A DNA stretch of 64,000 nucleotides. Source: Corticium candelabrum (Eukaryota > Porifera > Homoscleromorpha > Homosclerophorida > Plakinidae). Of the stretch, positions 46,634 to 56,395 are shown piece after piece (the stretch's first letter is position 1; every line of letters starts with the position of its first letter). The stretch lies in contig NC_085095.1 in assembly GCF_963422355.1 (NCBI RefSeq), forward strand, positions 6,955,327-7,019,326, written 5' to 3'. The notes beneath the pieces are model-generated. The model was not told where the DNA came from. It made no database searches and saw only the letters and a list, made by a program, of their open reading frames with translations. Both the position numbers and the translations under genes were made by a program.

Positions 46634-47221
46634 TAGCCTCGGCCTCCCAGCCCGTGTAGCGCTAATTCAAAATCGGGTCTGGGATGACACCGTCTCTTCT
46701 CAATATACACAAACGACGACTTGTAGTGCGCTAGTCACGCAAACTCACGTCCCTACACGTCGTGGTTTGTATTCTGCGCCTGTCAACGGCAATAACGACA
46801 CCTAGTAAAGCCGTTTGTTCGAACCGATACTTACTAGCCAACCAGCTGCATGCTCAACGACTTCATGATCACGTCTACTAGACAAAGTCTTGCAGAGAAT
46901 TCACGGCGAAGTTTTGTCGTGATTTGGCGGCAAGTCACATCGAATCCGGACGATCGAGTAATAGCGGATGCGCGCATCGCGAATTTTCATCGCGAATTCG
47001 CGGCTCCACGCGTGACTATCAGCTACTCGCAGCGGATTCACGGCGATCAGACACATGCCGATCGCGTCCGCGGCACCACTAGTAAAAGAAAGTGTTTCCT
47101 AACGTCCCGTTTGCGTTCCCTACTAACACACAAATGATAAAACCGTAGCCACTGTAAACACAAAGGTACCCGTGAGGATGATTTTGAATCGGCGCTACAC
47201 GGGTCTGGGAGGCCGAGGCTA
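46634..47221. mobile_element. Mutator-like MITE with 9 bp target duplication
   Basis: Inverted ends (TAGCCTCGGCCTCCCAG..., about 41 bp, at 46634-46674 and 47180-47221) are flanked by the perfect 9 bp repeat GTGGCAAAG (46625-46633 and 47222-47230). The terminal TAGCCTCG matches that of the larger MITE at 35322. The interior (588 bp in all) is GC-rich and has no convincing gene. It is inserted in the LINE remnant. Confidence 0.88.
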
Positions 47222-47358
47222 GTGGCAAAGCGGTCACATCTGTTGTCTTCCGACAGCGAAGATAGCTTTTTAGAGATGACTCTAGCATTACACTTCTGCA
47301 GCTGAATAGAAAAGCGTTTGGATCAGAAGTGGATAAACTCCGCAGCGTTCGGTCGTCC

Positions 47359-47469
47359 TGTAATGTAGTGTATGGTCACGTGATACTTCAGTGATGCATT
47401 TAGTCTGCAGCGCTTTAATAATAGCTCATTCTTGATACCCCCCCACTTGCGCGTGCCAAAGACATTACA
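47359..47469 (+). repeat. gypsy-4 5' LTR
   Basis: 111 bp, begins TGTAATGTAG and ends GACATTACA. It is almost identical to 53051-53160 (mainly one C run differs), so the insertion is young. A primer-binding site probably starts just after it (TTGGTGACAGG). Confidence 0.95.
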
Positions 47470-47480
47470 TTGGTGACAGG

Positions 47481-48104
47481 ATGGACAATTGTGTACCTAC
47501 AGCCTTTGGAGGTTATGATGACTTGCTGGTATTTCTGGATCGCGTTACTGTCTGGTCACAGTTGAAGGGTTTTTCTGGAGAAAAGAAGGCTTTCGCCCTA
47601 GCATCACGATTGGAAGGGGCTGCATTTGATAACTACCGACGCCTGTCGGTGGACGACAAAACAAGTTTTGACGCAATCGTCAGTTCGCTAAAACGTGAGT
47701 TTCTACGTGGCGGAGCAGATCGCATGCAGGCAGTCACTGACCTACGACTACGAAAATGGGCTGTTACTGCAGAATCTGTTGGTGCGTTTGGTCATGATGT
47801 TCAACGACTTGTTCGTTTATCCTACCCTAGTTTTGACGTGGATTCGGTAACTACAGTGGCTCGAGACGCGTTTTTGGAAGGGTTGCCGCATGAGTTCCAA
47901 GTTCAGCTCCGTTTGAGTGGAGATACAGCTTTAAAATCAGTGGCAGAATTAAGTGAAGAAGTACATCGTTTACAGATAGCAGGTATCGGTGAGAGAAAAC
48001 CAAGCGGGACGATGACGACACTTTCACGTGATTTCAGTCAATCGTCTGGTTCCAGTCATTTGTCAACCGGCGAAGATACACGATGTCATAATTGCCGACA
48101 TTAA
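47481..48104 (+). CDS. gypsy-4 gag (N-terminal part)
   Basis: Capsid-type gag of 207 residues, starting just after the primer-binding region. It contains a retrotransposon-gag-like helical core (KAFALASRLEGAAFDNY... to LPHEFQVQLRL). The frame ends just before the knuckle region, which continues in another frame from about 48092, so a frameshift of one or two bases is present, either decay or a programmed shift. Confidence 0.85.
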   Translation: MDNCVPTAFGGYDDLLVFLDRVTVWSQLKGFSGEKKAFALASRLEGAAFDNYRRLSVDDKTSFDAIVSSLKREFLRGGADRMQAVTDLRLRKWAVTAESVGAFGHDVQRLVRLSYPSFDVDSVTTVARDAFLEGLPHEFQVQLRLSGDTALKSVAELSEEVHRLQIAGIGERKPSGTMTTLSRDFSQSSGSSHLSTGEDTRCHNCRH

Positions 48105-48526
48105 CATTTGACAGGTCGGCGGATGCCAATGGCGTTGGTCATGTCAGTGCGGTTGATTCGGCTTCCGGTAGCCGACAGAAGTCTGCTTGGGGTCGCGGTC
48201 GCGGTCGACGACGGAAAGACTTTGGAATGCAGAAAACATCTGGCCGATTTTGTTTCATCTGTGGCGATCCTAACCATATTCGTCCCAATTGTCCCCATTT
48301 GCACGATTGTCATCGGTGTTTACGTCCAGGACATGTAGCCCATAATTGCACGGCACAGGCTCCAGTACATCGAGGTAGCGGTAAGCAAAGTCACGTTACA
48401 AACCTGACAACTAATGTACATGGTTTCATAATGGTAACAGCTATAATTGGTAAAGAGAAATGCCCTTTCCTCGTTGACACGGGAGCTGATGTGAGTTTAA
48501 TAGGCTATGATGTCGCAGTGGCGTAG
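48092..48526 (+). pseudogene. gypsy-4 zinc knuckles and protease start
   Basis: Two CCHC knuckles, CFICGDPNHIRPNC and CHRCLRPGHVAHNC, are followed by an aspartic protease active site FLVDTGADVSLIG. The protease is cut at 48516 by the hAT remnant and resumes after 49233 (VVEGNKLAMTRRVA). Confidence 0.85.
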
Positions 48527-49233
48527 CCAGGATTTTTTCTTACCGAGGCAAATTGATATTAATATTAATTTTTTTATTAATATTAATTCCTTATTGATAT
48601 GCACTACCTAAGGCTATTGCTGTCATATTGATATGCTTAATTGATTTGACAGGGTAAAAACAGTAAACTACACTTGGATTAGTTAGCAGTTGGCAGATGA
48701 AGCTGTCCAATCCTTCTATGTCTCGTGGAATCAAATCTTTGCAGAACATTTTCTCTGCTAATTTTCATATCCTTGTGGACAAACATGAGAGCTAACCCAT
48801 TTAGCCTATTCTCTCCCATAGTGGTTCTTGACCAATGTTTAAGCCTTCTCATCTTCGAAAACGACCTCTCGCAAGATACTGACCCTACTGGTAGAGTCAA
48901 CAATAGCTTGAGTATCGCATGCACGTTCGGGTAAAAGTCTTTATCCGCTAATTGCAGCGTGTCAAGTAATGTGGCATTTAGCCGTTCCGCTCTTGGAACT
49001 TCTGAGCATTCGCTCTTCCAAATGAGTATCTCAGTATCGAAAGTTTCTGGTTTCGGCAAGTCTGGACTGAAAAATCTTGTGATAGCTTCTTTGTCGTCAG
49101 TTGTTAAGTCAAGCACAAAATTAGGAAGATAGAAGATAGAAGTGTGACCTGAAAGTGACCACGTGACAAATGCCACGCCCATTTTTCCTACCGAGGCAAC
49201 TGCCTCACTGCCTCATGCCTAGCTACGCTACTG
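48516..49233 (-). mobile_element. hAT transposon remnant with transposase C-terminus
   Basis: Ends are inverted and of hAT type (CAGTGGCGTAGCCAGG at left; complement CAGTAGCGTAGCTAGG at right). The flanks TGATGTCG and TGCTGTCG match at 7 of 8 bases, a probable 8 bp target duplication. The minus-strand frame 49182-48679 (167 residues) is the hAT C-terminal dimerisation region, with LLTLPVGSVSCERSFSKMRRLK and TTMGENRLNGLALMFVH. The N-terminal catalytic part is missing, so the copy is internally deleted. It sits inside gypsy-4 and is the youngest layer here. Confidence 0.87.
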
Positions 49234-50383
49234 CTGTCGTTGAGGGAAACAAGTTGGCAATGACACGACGGGTCGCCCGCCAACCGGTAATGGTCGATGG
49301 CACGATACTTAGATGTGAAGGTATGGTGAATGAATTTATCCGGCTAGGATCTCGTGGTATTCGTGCCTCCTTTTACGTGGTTAAAGGAATTTCTTATGGG
49401 ATATTGGGAACCGATGTGTTGTCGTCTCTAGCGGTACAGATTGATGTGGCCAATAAGAAATTGTGTATGGACGGAGATGAAGTATCAAGTTTCGAGAAGG
49501 TTGACACCATTCAACAACTCTGTTCGGCTGGTAAAATTTGGGCGAGTATTTGCACCGGTCCACATGACGATTCCTCCAGGACAAGAAATGACTATATGGG
49601 GTCAAGTTCGTTCCGCCATACCAACGGAATGGACAGGTATTATTGAGGTAACAGAAGATTTGTGCGAAAGATCTGGTTTGTTGGGTTGCGATACGATTGC
49701 AGTTGGAGGTAATCAAAAGAGGGTTCCTGTCCGAGTTTGCAATTTGACGTCTTCTCCTATAGCAGTGTATAAGGGACAAAATATTGCAGAATTTTCAGAA
49801 GCGGCCGTTGATAATAATCAGAATGGAATTAAACGTGGTAAATCTCCAGATGTAGGGGTAAACCTTGGACGAAGGTAACTTTTGGAGACAAGTTGACGCA
49901 AGTGGAAAGGACTCAGTTAGAAAGATTGCTCAAGCGTTATCGTACCGTATTTTCATATGAAGGAAATGAGGGAAGTGCAAAAGGAATGGAGCATACAATT
50001 CCGTTAACAGATGATGCTCCTGTGACATGCCGCCCTCGTAGATTGCCGACAAAGTGGAGAGCGGAAGTTGCAGAAGAGGTAAGAAATCTTCACCAACGAG
50101 GAGTTATACGTCCTTCAACGTCTGCGTTTGCTGCACCAGTATGTCCGGTACGAAAAAAAGATGGAACTTTACGTTTGTGCATTGACTAGAGAGCTCTAAA
50201 TGCGAGAACTAAAGATACGGCCATTCCCACGGGAAATCTATTAGAAGCTGTTGAATCTATGGCTGGAGCACGGTTTTTTAGTAAAATCGACTTAGCGCAT
50301 GGCTATTCCAAATACCCATTGCAGAGAAAGATAAAGAAAAGACTGCTTTTAGTACACAATCCAGATTATGGGAATTCAACAGA
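49234..50383 (+). pseudogene. gypsy-4 protease end and RT start, frameshifted
   Basis: Three frames carry parts of pol: 49236-49560 (protease end, FYVVKGISYGILGTDVL), about 49550-49878 (PPGQEMTIWGQV), and 49893-50189 (RT N-terminus, HTIPLTDDAPVTCRPRRLP). The last ends in an internal stop after GTLRLCID. RT motifs then continue (ARFFSKIDLAHGY) to a further frameshift before 50384. Confidence 0.8.
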
Positions 50384-52987
50384 ATGCCATTTGGACTAAA
50401 GGGAGCACCAGCTACATTTTGCCGTATGATGAATTCAATCTTAGGTCATATGTCACCATTACAGCTAGTGCTATATATGGATGATCTGTGTGTTTTCTCT
50501 GACTCGTTTCATTCACATTTAGAACGTCTAGAACAAGTCCTTCAGACATTACAAAGTCATGGATTGAGAGTCAATGGAAAAAAGTGTGAGATTGGTATGA
50601 CTGAAGTTGTTTTTTGTGGATATAGAGTGAGTGCAAATGGCCTTAGTCCAAAATCAGAAAAGACAGTGGCGATTGCCAAAATTCAGAGACCGAGTTCAAT
50701 TAAAGAGGTCAAGTCATTTTTGGGTATGACCGGTTGGTGCCGACGTTTTATTCCGAAATATTCAACAATTGCTAAACCACTTACGTCGTTATTAGAAGGT
50801 GACAAACTTTTTCATTGGTCCCCTGAATGCGACAGTTCGTTTGTTACTTTGAAAAACAAGATAATGTTTGCTCCGGTGCTAGCTCATCCTGACCCATCTC
50901 AGGTGTTTATACTTACAACGGATGCCTCAACGGTAGGAATTGGAGCCGAATTAACACAAAGCACTCCAGACGGTGTGAGACCTGTAGCTTATTTTAGCAG
51001 AGTTCTGACCAAAACAGAAAGAAAGTATTCTACCTATGACCGTGAGTTTCTCGCTATAGTTATGGCGGTACGACATTTTCGACACCATTTGATTGGAACG
51101 AGGTTCATAGTACGAACGGATCATCGTCCCCTCCAATTTAGATCGGTTGTTAAAGACCCTTGGGGTCGAAGAGCCAGGTGGATTGCGGAGCTGGAAGAGT
51201 ACTCGTTTAGTGTAGAATATATAAATGGTGAAACAAATAAAGTGGCGGACGCTTTGAGTCGTTTGGAACCTCAGGATGAGTACTGGTGCGAAAACGACAT
51301 AGAATTTGGTGCAGTCGACAAGATAATTCCCGACTGCGCTGTGAGGTCGTTATCACAAAAGTGTGTTGCCTGGGCTGAAGATGCATGGTCAGCAGATAAG
51401 TTCAGGGAAGCACAAAGGAGAGACCCGTTCCTTAACAAAGTGTACGACCTATTGAAAAAGAATATTTCTGCCTCCGCTGCAAGCTTGTCTTTGGACATGA
51501 AGCAGTTGTTTAAAGAAGAATTACACATTTCTTCAACTGATATTCTGTATAGAACAAATCCTGGAGTTGGATCACAAATTGTGGTACCATCAAAGTTAAT
51601 TCCAGAGGTTCTTAAACTGGCGCACGATGAACATTTGGCAGGTCATCAGGGTTCGAAAAAAACTTTGCTTCGGGTTTTGAGTCGTTTTTGGTGGCCAACC
51701 GTTCGTAAAGATGTAGAAAACTACACGCAATCTTGCACTGTTTGTGCTGAAAGAATGCCTGTCAACATTAAAGCTCGAGCTCCCCTGTGGGAAAGACCGT
51801 CATCAGCAAAACCATTTGAGGTTATTGAAATGGACATCAAAGGTCCTCTACCGAAAACCGACGGCGGATATCAATACATTTTTGTTATACAAGATGCCTT
51901 CTCGCGGTATGCAGAAATGTGTGCCATACGGAGACAAACAGCCGATGAAGTTTGTGAGAAACTACAAGAATGGATTGGAAGGTATGGTATTCCAACACAT
52001 TTTCATTCAGATAATGGTCCTTGTTTTGTAAGTCATGTCTTTAAAGAATTTTGCAAACAATACGGTATTCGACATTCGTTTTCAACACCTTATCACCCAC
52101 AGGCTAATGGATCTGTTGAACGTCTTAACCGCTCTCTGGGTGAATCTTTGTCTAAGATGGTTGCGTCACATCAACGAGATTGGTATGACCATCTCTTTGC
52201 AGCACAATTTGCTCACAATACAGCATACCACGAAACCATGGGAGATACACCTTATAGAATCGTTTTCAAAGATTCCCCAAGAACTATGTTACACGTAGCA
52301 GCGGATCTGGTACATTCTGAGTCAACAGATGAACATCAACTACCTACCGTGTATGCTGACCAAGAACAGGAGAAAGTTGCAGAAATGTACGCTAATGTCG
52401 AAAGTAGATCCAAGCAGATGAAGGAAGCTAGACAACAACAATATCAAAAAAGAGTTCAAAATTTTCGTAAGTATAAGATCGGTGACCTGGTATGGATAAC
52501 AGCAATGCCTCGACGGGTGAAGAAGTCTCGATCACTGTCTCCCAGGTGGACAGGTCCCTATACAATAATTCAACCTTTGTCGGATGTCGTCTATTTGCTG
52601 CAAAGATGTCGCGGAAAGAAAGTTATTTCTGTTCATCACGATCGGATGAAACCATACAAGTCAAGGCCCGTACATCTCACATCGAATGAACGATCGGAAG
52701 TGATATGTCAACCGATTGGTAATCTCCAACACGATAAGACGGATCCTGGACGGGATAAAGGGTCCAAGGAATGGAAATGTTGTTCAGGAGACGTTGACCA
52801 ACCGGAGAATGGCAGCGATGACGATATGAACCGACTGGAGAATGATAACGAAGACAGTATGGGTGAAGACCACAATGGTGATGATGCAGTTCGAATCCAA
52901 CGTCCCGTCCGCAATCGACGTCGCCCACAGCGATACGGAGATTACCTAATGGATTCTGACATTGATTCTAGTATGGACTCTGATTAA
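50384..52987 (+). CDS. gypsy-4 pol: RT, RNase H, integrase (867 aa)
   Basis: Long intact frame starting inside RT at MPFGLKGAPATF. The RT active site YMDD lies at about residue 28. RNase H is marked by TTDAS, the DREF block and TDHRPL. Integrase follows with its HHCC zinc finger (HLAGHQG...CTVCAERM) and a DDE core: the first Asp in EMDIKGPL, the second in HSDNGP, the Glu in NGSVERLNR. A C-terminal GDLVWI...VHHDRMKPY fold closes the integrase. An acidic, Asp-rich tail of about 100 residues ends at 52987. The 5' part of RT is out of frame. Confidence 0.93.
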   Translation: MPFGLKGAPATFCRMMNSILGHMSPLQLVLYMDDLCVFSDSFHSHLERLEQVLQTLQSHGLRVNGKKCEIGMTEVVFCGYRVSANGLSPKSEKTVAIAKIQRPSSIKEVKSFLGMTGWCRRFIPKYSTIAKPLTSLLEGDKLFHWSPECDSSFVTLKNKIMFAPVLAHPDPSQVFILTTDASTVGIGAELTQSTPDGVRPVAYFSRVLTKTERKYSTYDREFLAIVMAVRHFRHHLIGTRFIVRTDHRPLQFRSVVKDPWGRRARWIAELEEYSFSVEYINGETNKVADALSRLEPQDEYWCENDIEFGAVDKIIPDCAVRSLSQKCVAWAEDAWSADKFREAQRRDPFLNKVYDLLKKNISASAASLSLDMKQLFKEELHISSTDILYRTNPGVGSQIVVPSKLIPEVLKLAHDEHLAGHQGSKKTLLRVLSRFWWPTVRKDVENYTQSCTVCAERMPVNIKARAPLWERPSSAKPFEVIEMDIKGPLPKTDGGYQYIFVIQDAFSRYAEMCAIRRQTADEVCEKLQEWIGRYGIPTHFHSDNGPCFVSHVFKEFCKQYGIRHSFSTPYHPQANGSVERLNRSLGESLSKMVASHQRDWYDHLFAAQFAHNTAYHETMGDTPYRIVFKDSPRTMLHVAADLVHSESTDEHQLPTVYADQEQEKVAEMYANVESRSKQMKEARQQQYQKRVQNFRKYKIGDLVWITAMPRRVKKSRSLSPRWTGPYTIIQPLSDVVYLLQRCRGKKVISVHHDRMKPYKSRPVHLTSNERSEVICQPIGNLQHDKTDPGRDKGSKEWKCCSGDVDQPENGSDDDMNRLENDNEDSMGEDHNGDDAVRIQRPVRNRRRPQRYGDYLMDSDIDSSMDSD

Positions 52988-53050
52988 GTCTATTCGCTAA
53001 TTAAGTTAATTAGAGAAGGGTATTTTAGACACCTTTTAGAGGGGGAGTGA

Positions 53051-53160
53051 TGTAATGTAGTGTATGGTCACGTGATACTTCAGTGATGCATTTAGTCTGC
53101 AGCGCTTTAATAATAGCTCATTCTTGATACCCCCCACTTGCGCGTGCCAAAGACATTACA
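53051..53160 (+). repeat. gypsy-4 3' LTR
   Basis: 110 bp counterpart of 47359-47469, preceded by the polypurine tract and followed by the GTCC target duplication. Confidence 0.95.
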
Positions 53161-53530
53161 GTCCCACTTTGTCTGATGACTTCTTTGATAATTTGCACAG
53201 GAGTTTCCACCCATCGATCCCCCAAGCTCCAAAATGCTCCATTACCAGTGGGGTTACAGTGGCAATTATGCCACCTGGTAATTGTTCTTTGCTGTATTTC
53301 TCTTTCTTTCTGTCCGCTCTCCTCTCTTCAGCAGCACCACTAACACCAGCAGATGATGGAAAGTTGTCACACTCCATGGGTGGGCGAGGGAGATATCTAG
53401 GTCAACGTTGTTTCCAATGTCAGAGTCAAAAATACGATGTCCGGTCTGTTGTCTGTAGTTGTATAACGACTCCTCGGCTCCCTGCGGTGGTGGATATGCA
53501 ACCCATGAAAACAATCAGACCAGACGGACG

Positions 53531-54035
53531 AAATCGTCTGTCTGTCTGTCTGTCTGTCATACATATATTTTCAAATATTGAACTATTATACTCCTGTCTG
53601 TCTGTCTGTTAATTTGATTTTATTGAAACACATAATCTACTCACATCTTAAACACCAAAAGTAACAAGACTAAAGAATATAATTGTTAGTTAATGCAAAT
53701 TGCTGTGAGTCTTTATTGTAAATGTTCATTTACTTCTCCAGCTCCAACTCGAGTTAGCTCAAGAAGAATGACTTTAAGTTAATTAGTATTGGAGCATTGC
53801 AATTGGCGATTGAAGTGAGCCTTTCTCTTGTCATGTCAATTGAAGTCGCAATATATTGCATTTAACCCAAGGCGCTCATAAAGGCCAAAAAGACCATGTA
53901 ACGAGTTTGTGACGTCATTGTCCGTTTGGTGTATTATGCACCCCCACTTCTGCAGCCAAACTACGACCATGAAACAAGACATATAGATATATCCTACATC
54001 TATCTGTACATTCATTCTGTATGGTCTTATCTACT
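53531..54035. other. Spacer with (CTGT)n
   Basis: No gene seen. It holds (CTGT)n runs at 53537-53558 and 53594-53609, and otherwise A+T-rich unique DNA. Confidence 0.6.
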
Positions 54036-55340
54036 CTATACTATACATCTCACTTCATTCGCAAGACCAATGACTACCACATCATTGCTGCCTGTACTTT
54101 CTGAGTCGATCGATCGCTCTACAGCCTGTACACCCTTTGTAGCCGTATTCCTCGTTTGTTTTATTACATCTATGTTTGCTTTTATTACAAAAACAGCTTC
54201 CCTCGTTGCCTTCTTTGTAAGACCAGCAGCCGTGCATAGATCCCAGCTTTGATCCTGTAGCTTCACAAGCTCCTCATATAGTCCACATAAAAGGCTTTCA
54301 GCTATGGGACATACACTGAGAATGCGTTCAGCTGTGCTTACAACCTGGAAAACAAACAGTCAAATATGCTTGATGTGAGCTCCTGTGGTTTAGGTGTTTA
54401 CTTCGTTTTGATATATTTCAATAGCTGTCCACACTTGTAGTACGACTTCTTTTTCGATTTGACTGGAAACGATGAGTTGGGGAAACAATACCTCTTGATC
54501 CAACTGAAACACAAAATTATGATTATCGTTAGAGTCTGGCGGCTACTTGTCTGGCTTGGATTTTTGTTGATCTGTTTGTCAATGTATGTGTTGATGCATT
54601 TAGCTACATGATTGTTCACGTGTCCGTCCATGTTTATGTCATACAATGTATGTCCACAAGTGTAACCAAAGTCAAATACCGCAGTGTTTCTCTAGGTGTC
54701 TGCCTGTCTGTCTATTATTTGTCTGTCCATCTACCATTCTGTCCACTCATCTGTCTGTCTGTCTGTCTGTCTGTCCATCTACCGTTCTGTCCATTCACTG
54801 GTCTGTCTGTCTGTCAGTACATATTGATATAAAGTCCAACTCCATGTAGCTGTCTAATACATAAACTTCATAAGCTGATCACCAATTGCTTTCTTCAAGG
54901 CAGTAATACAATCTTCCAAAGTAGGTTGACCTCCTAGTCCAATGTCAGCCACAGCACATTGCTTTCTGAAGCGGGTGAGAGCCGAGTTGAACTTGGACAC
55001 AGCCCATTCCATGTCAGTAATTCCTTGCTCACTTTGCTCAAACAGCTGATCAAACTAAAGCAACAAACAGCAATATTTTAGACACATAAACAAGGTAGTA
55101 CTCTAAAAACAAATAACATTCAGTTAACATATGCCACACCAACTAAGTTAGACATTGGCCTAGTTGTCTAATGTCTATAGTTGTAAACTTTCAATGAACT
55201 ATATCAATCTCTCAATATTGTACTGGAGGGATGCATCTCTCAATTGTTTATACTTTAGAATTGTCAACACTATATACAAGTACACTAAATGAAAGACTCA
55301 AGAAAAGCAACACACCACAACACAACCTAAACCACTTCTG

Positions 55341-55384
<44 letters not shown>

Positions 55385-55394
55385 AGCACACATG

Positions 55395-55482
<88 letters not shown>

Positions 55483-55690
55483 TATCTAGACATTCAAGTA
55501 ACAAAATGATGTGCATTAATACTACTGTTTGGTTCTGGACGTACTTTGCCTATTAATTGTTGCTGAAACTTTGTTCAAGTGAACTGCGCGACATCTTCTC
55601 CACTGTAGTCTGAAATCGGCTGGTGATGTTTGTAGGCATTGTTGTGATAAAATAGATGCTTTGACTCTAACACATTGCTCACAGACTACT
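54036..55690 (-). CDS. Unidentified gene, 3' exons (helical protein)
   Basis: Several minus-strand exon-like blocks with AG acceptors are seen. One lies near 55680-55550 (open through CEQCVRVKASILSQQ). Another is 55054 to about 54862, opening FDQLFEQSEQGITDMEWAV. A third is 54504-54402, LDQEVLFPQLIVSSQIEKE, with a GTAAAC donor. The last runs from 54344 to a stop at 54036, opening VVSTAERILSVCPIAESLL. The third and last join in phase 0, while the join between the second and third is out of phase, so the model is incomplete. The protein looks all-helical and soluble, and ends in a Lys/Thr/Ser-rich tail. The family was not recognised; a vesicle-tethering subunit was considered but cannot be supported. 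A (CTGT)n run and a (CA)n run lie in its introns. Confidence 0.5.
54700..54822. repeat. (CTGT)n repeat
   Basis: Interrupted CTGT tract, containing a duplicated block with CCATCTACC(A/G)TTCTGTCCA. It lies between exon-like blocks of the unidentified gene. Confidence 0.9.
55206..55480. repeat. Single 38 bp minisatellite unit, then (CA)n
   Basis: One degenerate copy of the hairpin unit (about 55211-55246) is followed at 55342-55479 by a CA tract with two CGCA/GCACATGCA interruptions. Confidence 0.85.
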
Positions 55691-56234
55691 TACTATATAG
55701 TACACTGTATTATCTTAATATGTTAGACTACCATGTAAAACAAAATATTGACAAAAATTTATTATTGGTATTTTTCTTAGAAAACAAATATTGAAAAATT
55801 GTATTTTAGCAATTCCATATCCTGGACTATTGATATTTACCAGTTTACCAATACCAATTGTATTTCTTATGTGTACGCTTTTCCTAGGCTTCCTTCTCTA
55901 TTGTCACATTCAGAATCACTGTGTACTAAGTTGCTGCTGAATAGAGTAGGTACAACAAAAAGTAAGTCTGAGTTTTTGCCTGGTCTCGTACCTGTACGTT
56001 GCTATGATACCTGGCACATGTAGTTGATGACATCATGTTGTCTTCACTAAAAATGTTGGCAAATGTTGGCAAATTGTATACTGATGGTATCTTGTAAAAC
56101 CGCCAATTTGCCAACATAAATTCTCTTGCAATATTTAGTCTTATGTTCAGACCCATTTATAGAAACAAGCAGGGAGCAACTAGCTATCAAGTACTATAGG
56201 TCAACACAACAAGCTAGTACTACGTGTACAATTT
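55691..56234. other. Spacer with no gene seen
   Basis: A+T-rich. No domain or repeat was recognised apart from a direct duplication of AAATGTTGGC near 56049-56070. Confidence 0.55.
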
Positions 56235-56342
56235 ATTAATTATTGTATTGGAGGGATGCATCTCACAATAGACTATTGTATTAGAGAGATGTACCTCACA
56301 ATACACTAGACTATTGTATTGGAGGGATGCATCTCACAATAC

Positions 56343-56394
<52 letters not shown>
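56235..56394. repeat. 38 bp hairpin minisatellite (array 3) and (AAT)n
   Basis: Three copies of the unit at 56240-56343 run directly into a pure (AAT)n tract (56343-56392), which in turn abuts the LINE fragment. Confidence 0.9.

Positions 56395-56395
<1 letters not shown>

Larger units (their letters stand above)
47359..53160 (+). mobile_element. Near-complete Ty3/gypsy retrotransposon (gypsy-4)
   Basis: LTR-flanked element of 5802 bp with a 4 bp target duplication GTCC at both ends (47355-47358 and 53161-53164). The duplication is confirmed because removing the element restores the frame of the LINE it hit. A polypurine stretch AGAGGGGGAG precedes the 3' LTR. Gag-pol order is gag, two CCHC knuckles, protease, RT, RNase H, integrase. 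It is disabled by a hAT insertion in protease (48516-49233), a stop at 50187-50189 in RT, and frameshifts near 48100, 49550 and 50370. Nearly identical LTRs suggest recent arrival. Confidence 0.95.
46590..53530 (-). pseudogene. LINE ORF 3' remnant, split by two insertions
   Basis: On the minus strand, sequence from about 53520 to 53161 shows the end of a non-LTR retrotransposon polyprotein (a DSDIGNNVDLDISLAHPWS block, then TPLVMEHFGAWG). The frame continues exactly across the gypsy-4 insertion: KVG before it (53161) reads on as RPNAAEFIHF after it (47358), using one copy of the 4 bp GTCC duplication. It then runs to RCDRFAT, where the MITE is inserted, and stops soon after, near 46600. The N-terminal part is absent or unrecognised. 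This remnant is the oldest layer of the nested stack. Confidence 0.75.

Noticed and set aside
54036..55060. COG7-like Golgi tether assignment for the unidentified gene
   Set aside because: A few aromatic and charged residues line up with COG7, but the spacing and flanking blocks do not, so the name was not given.
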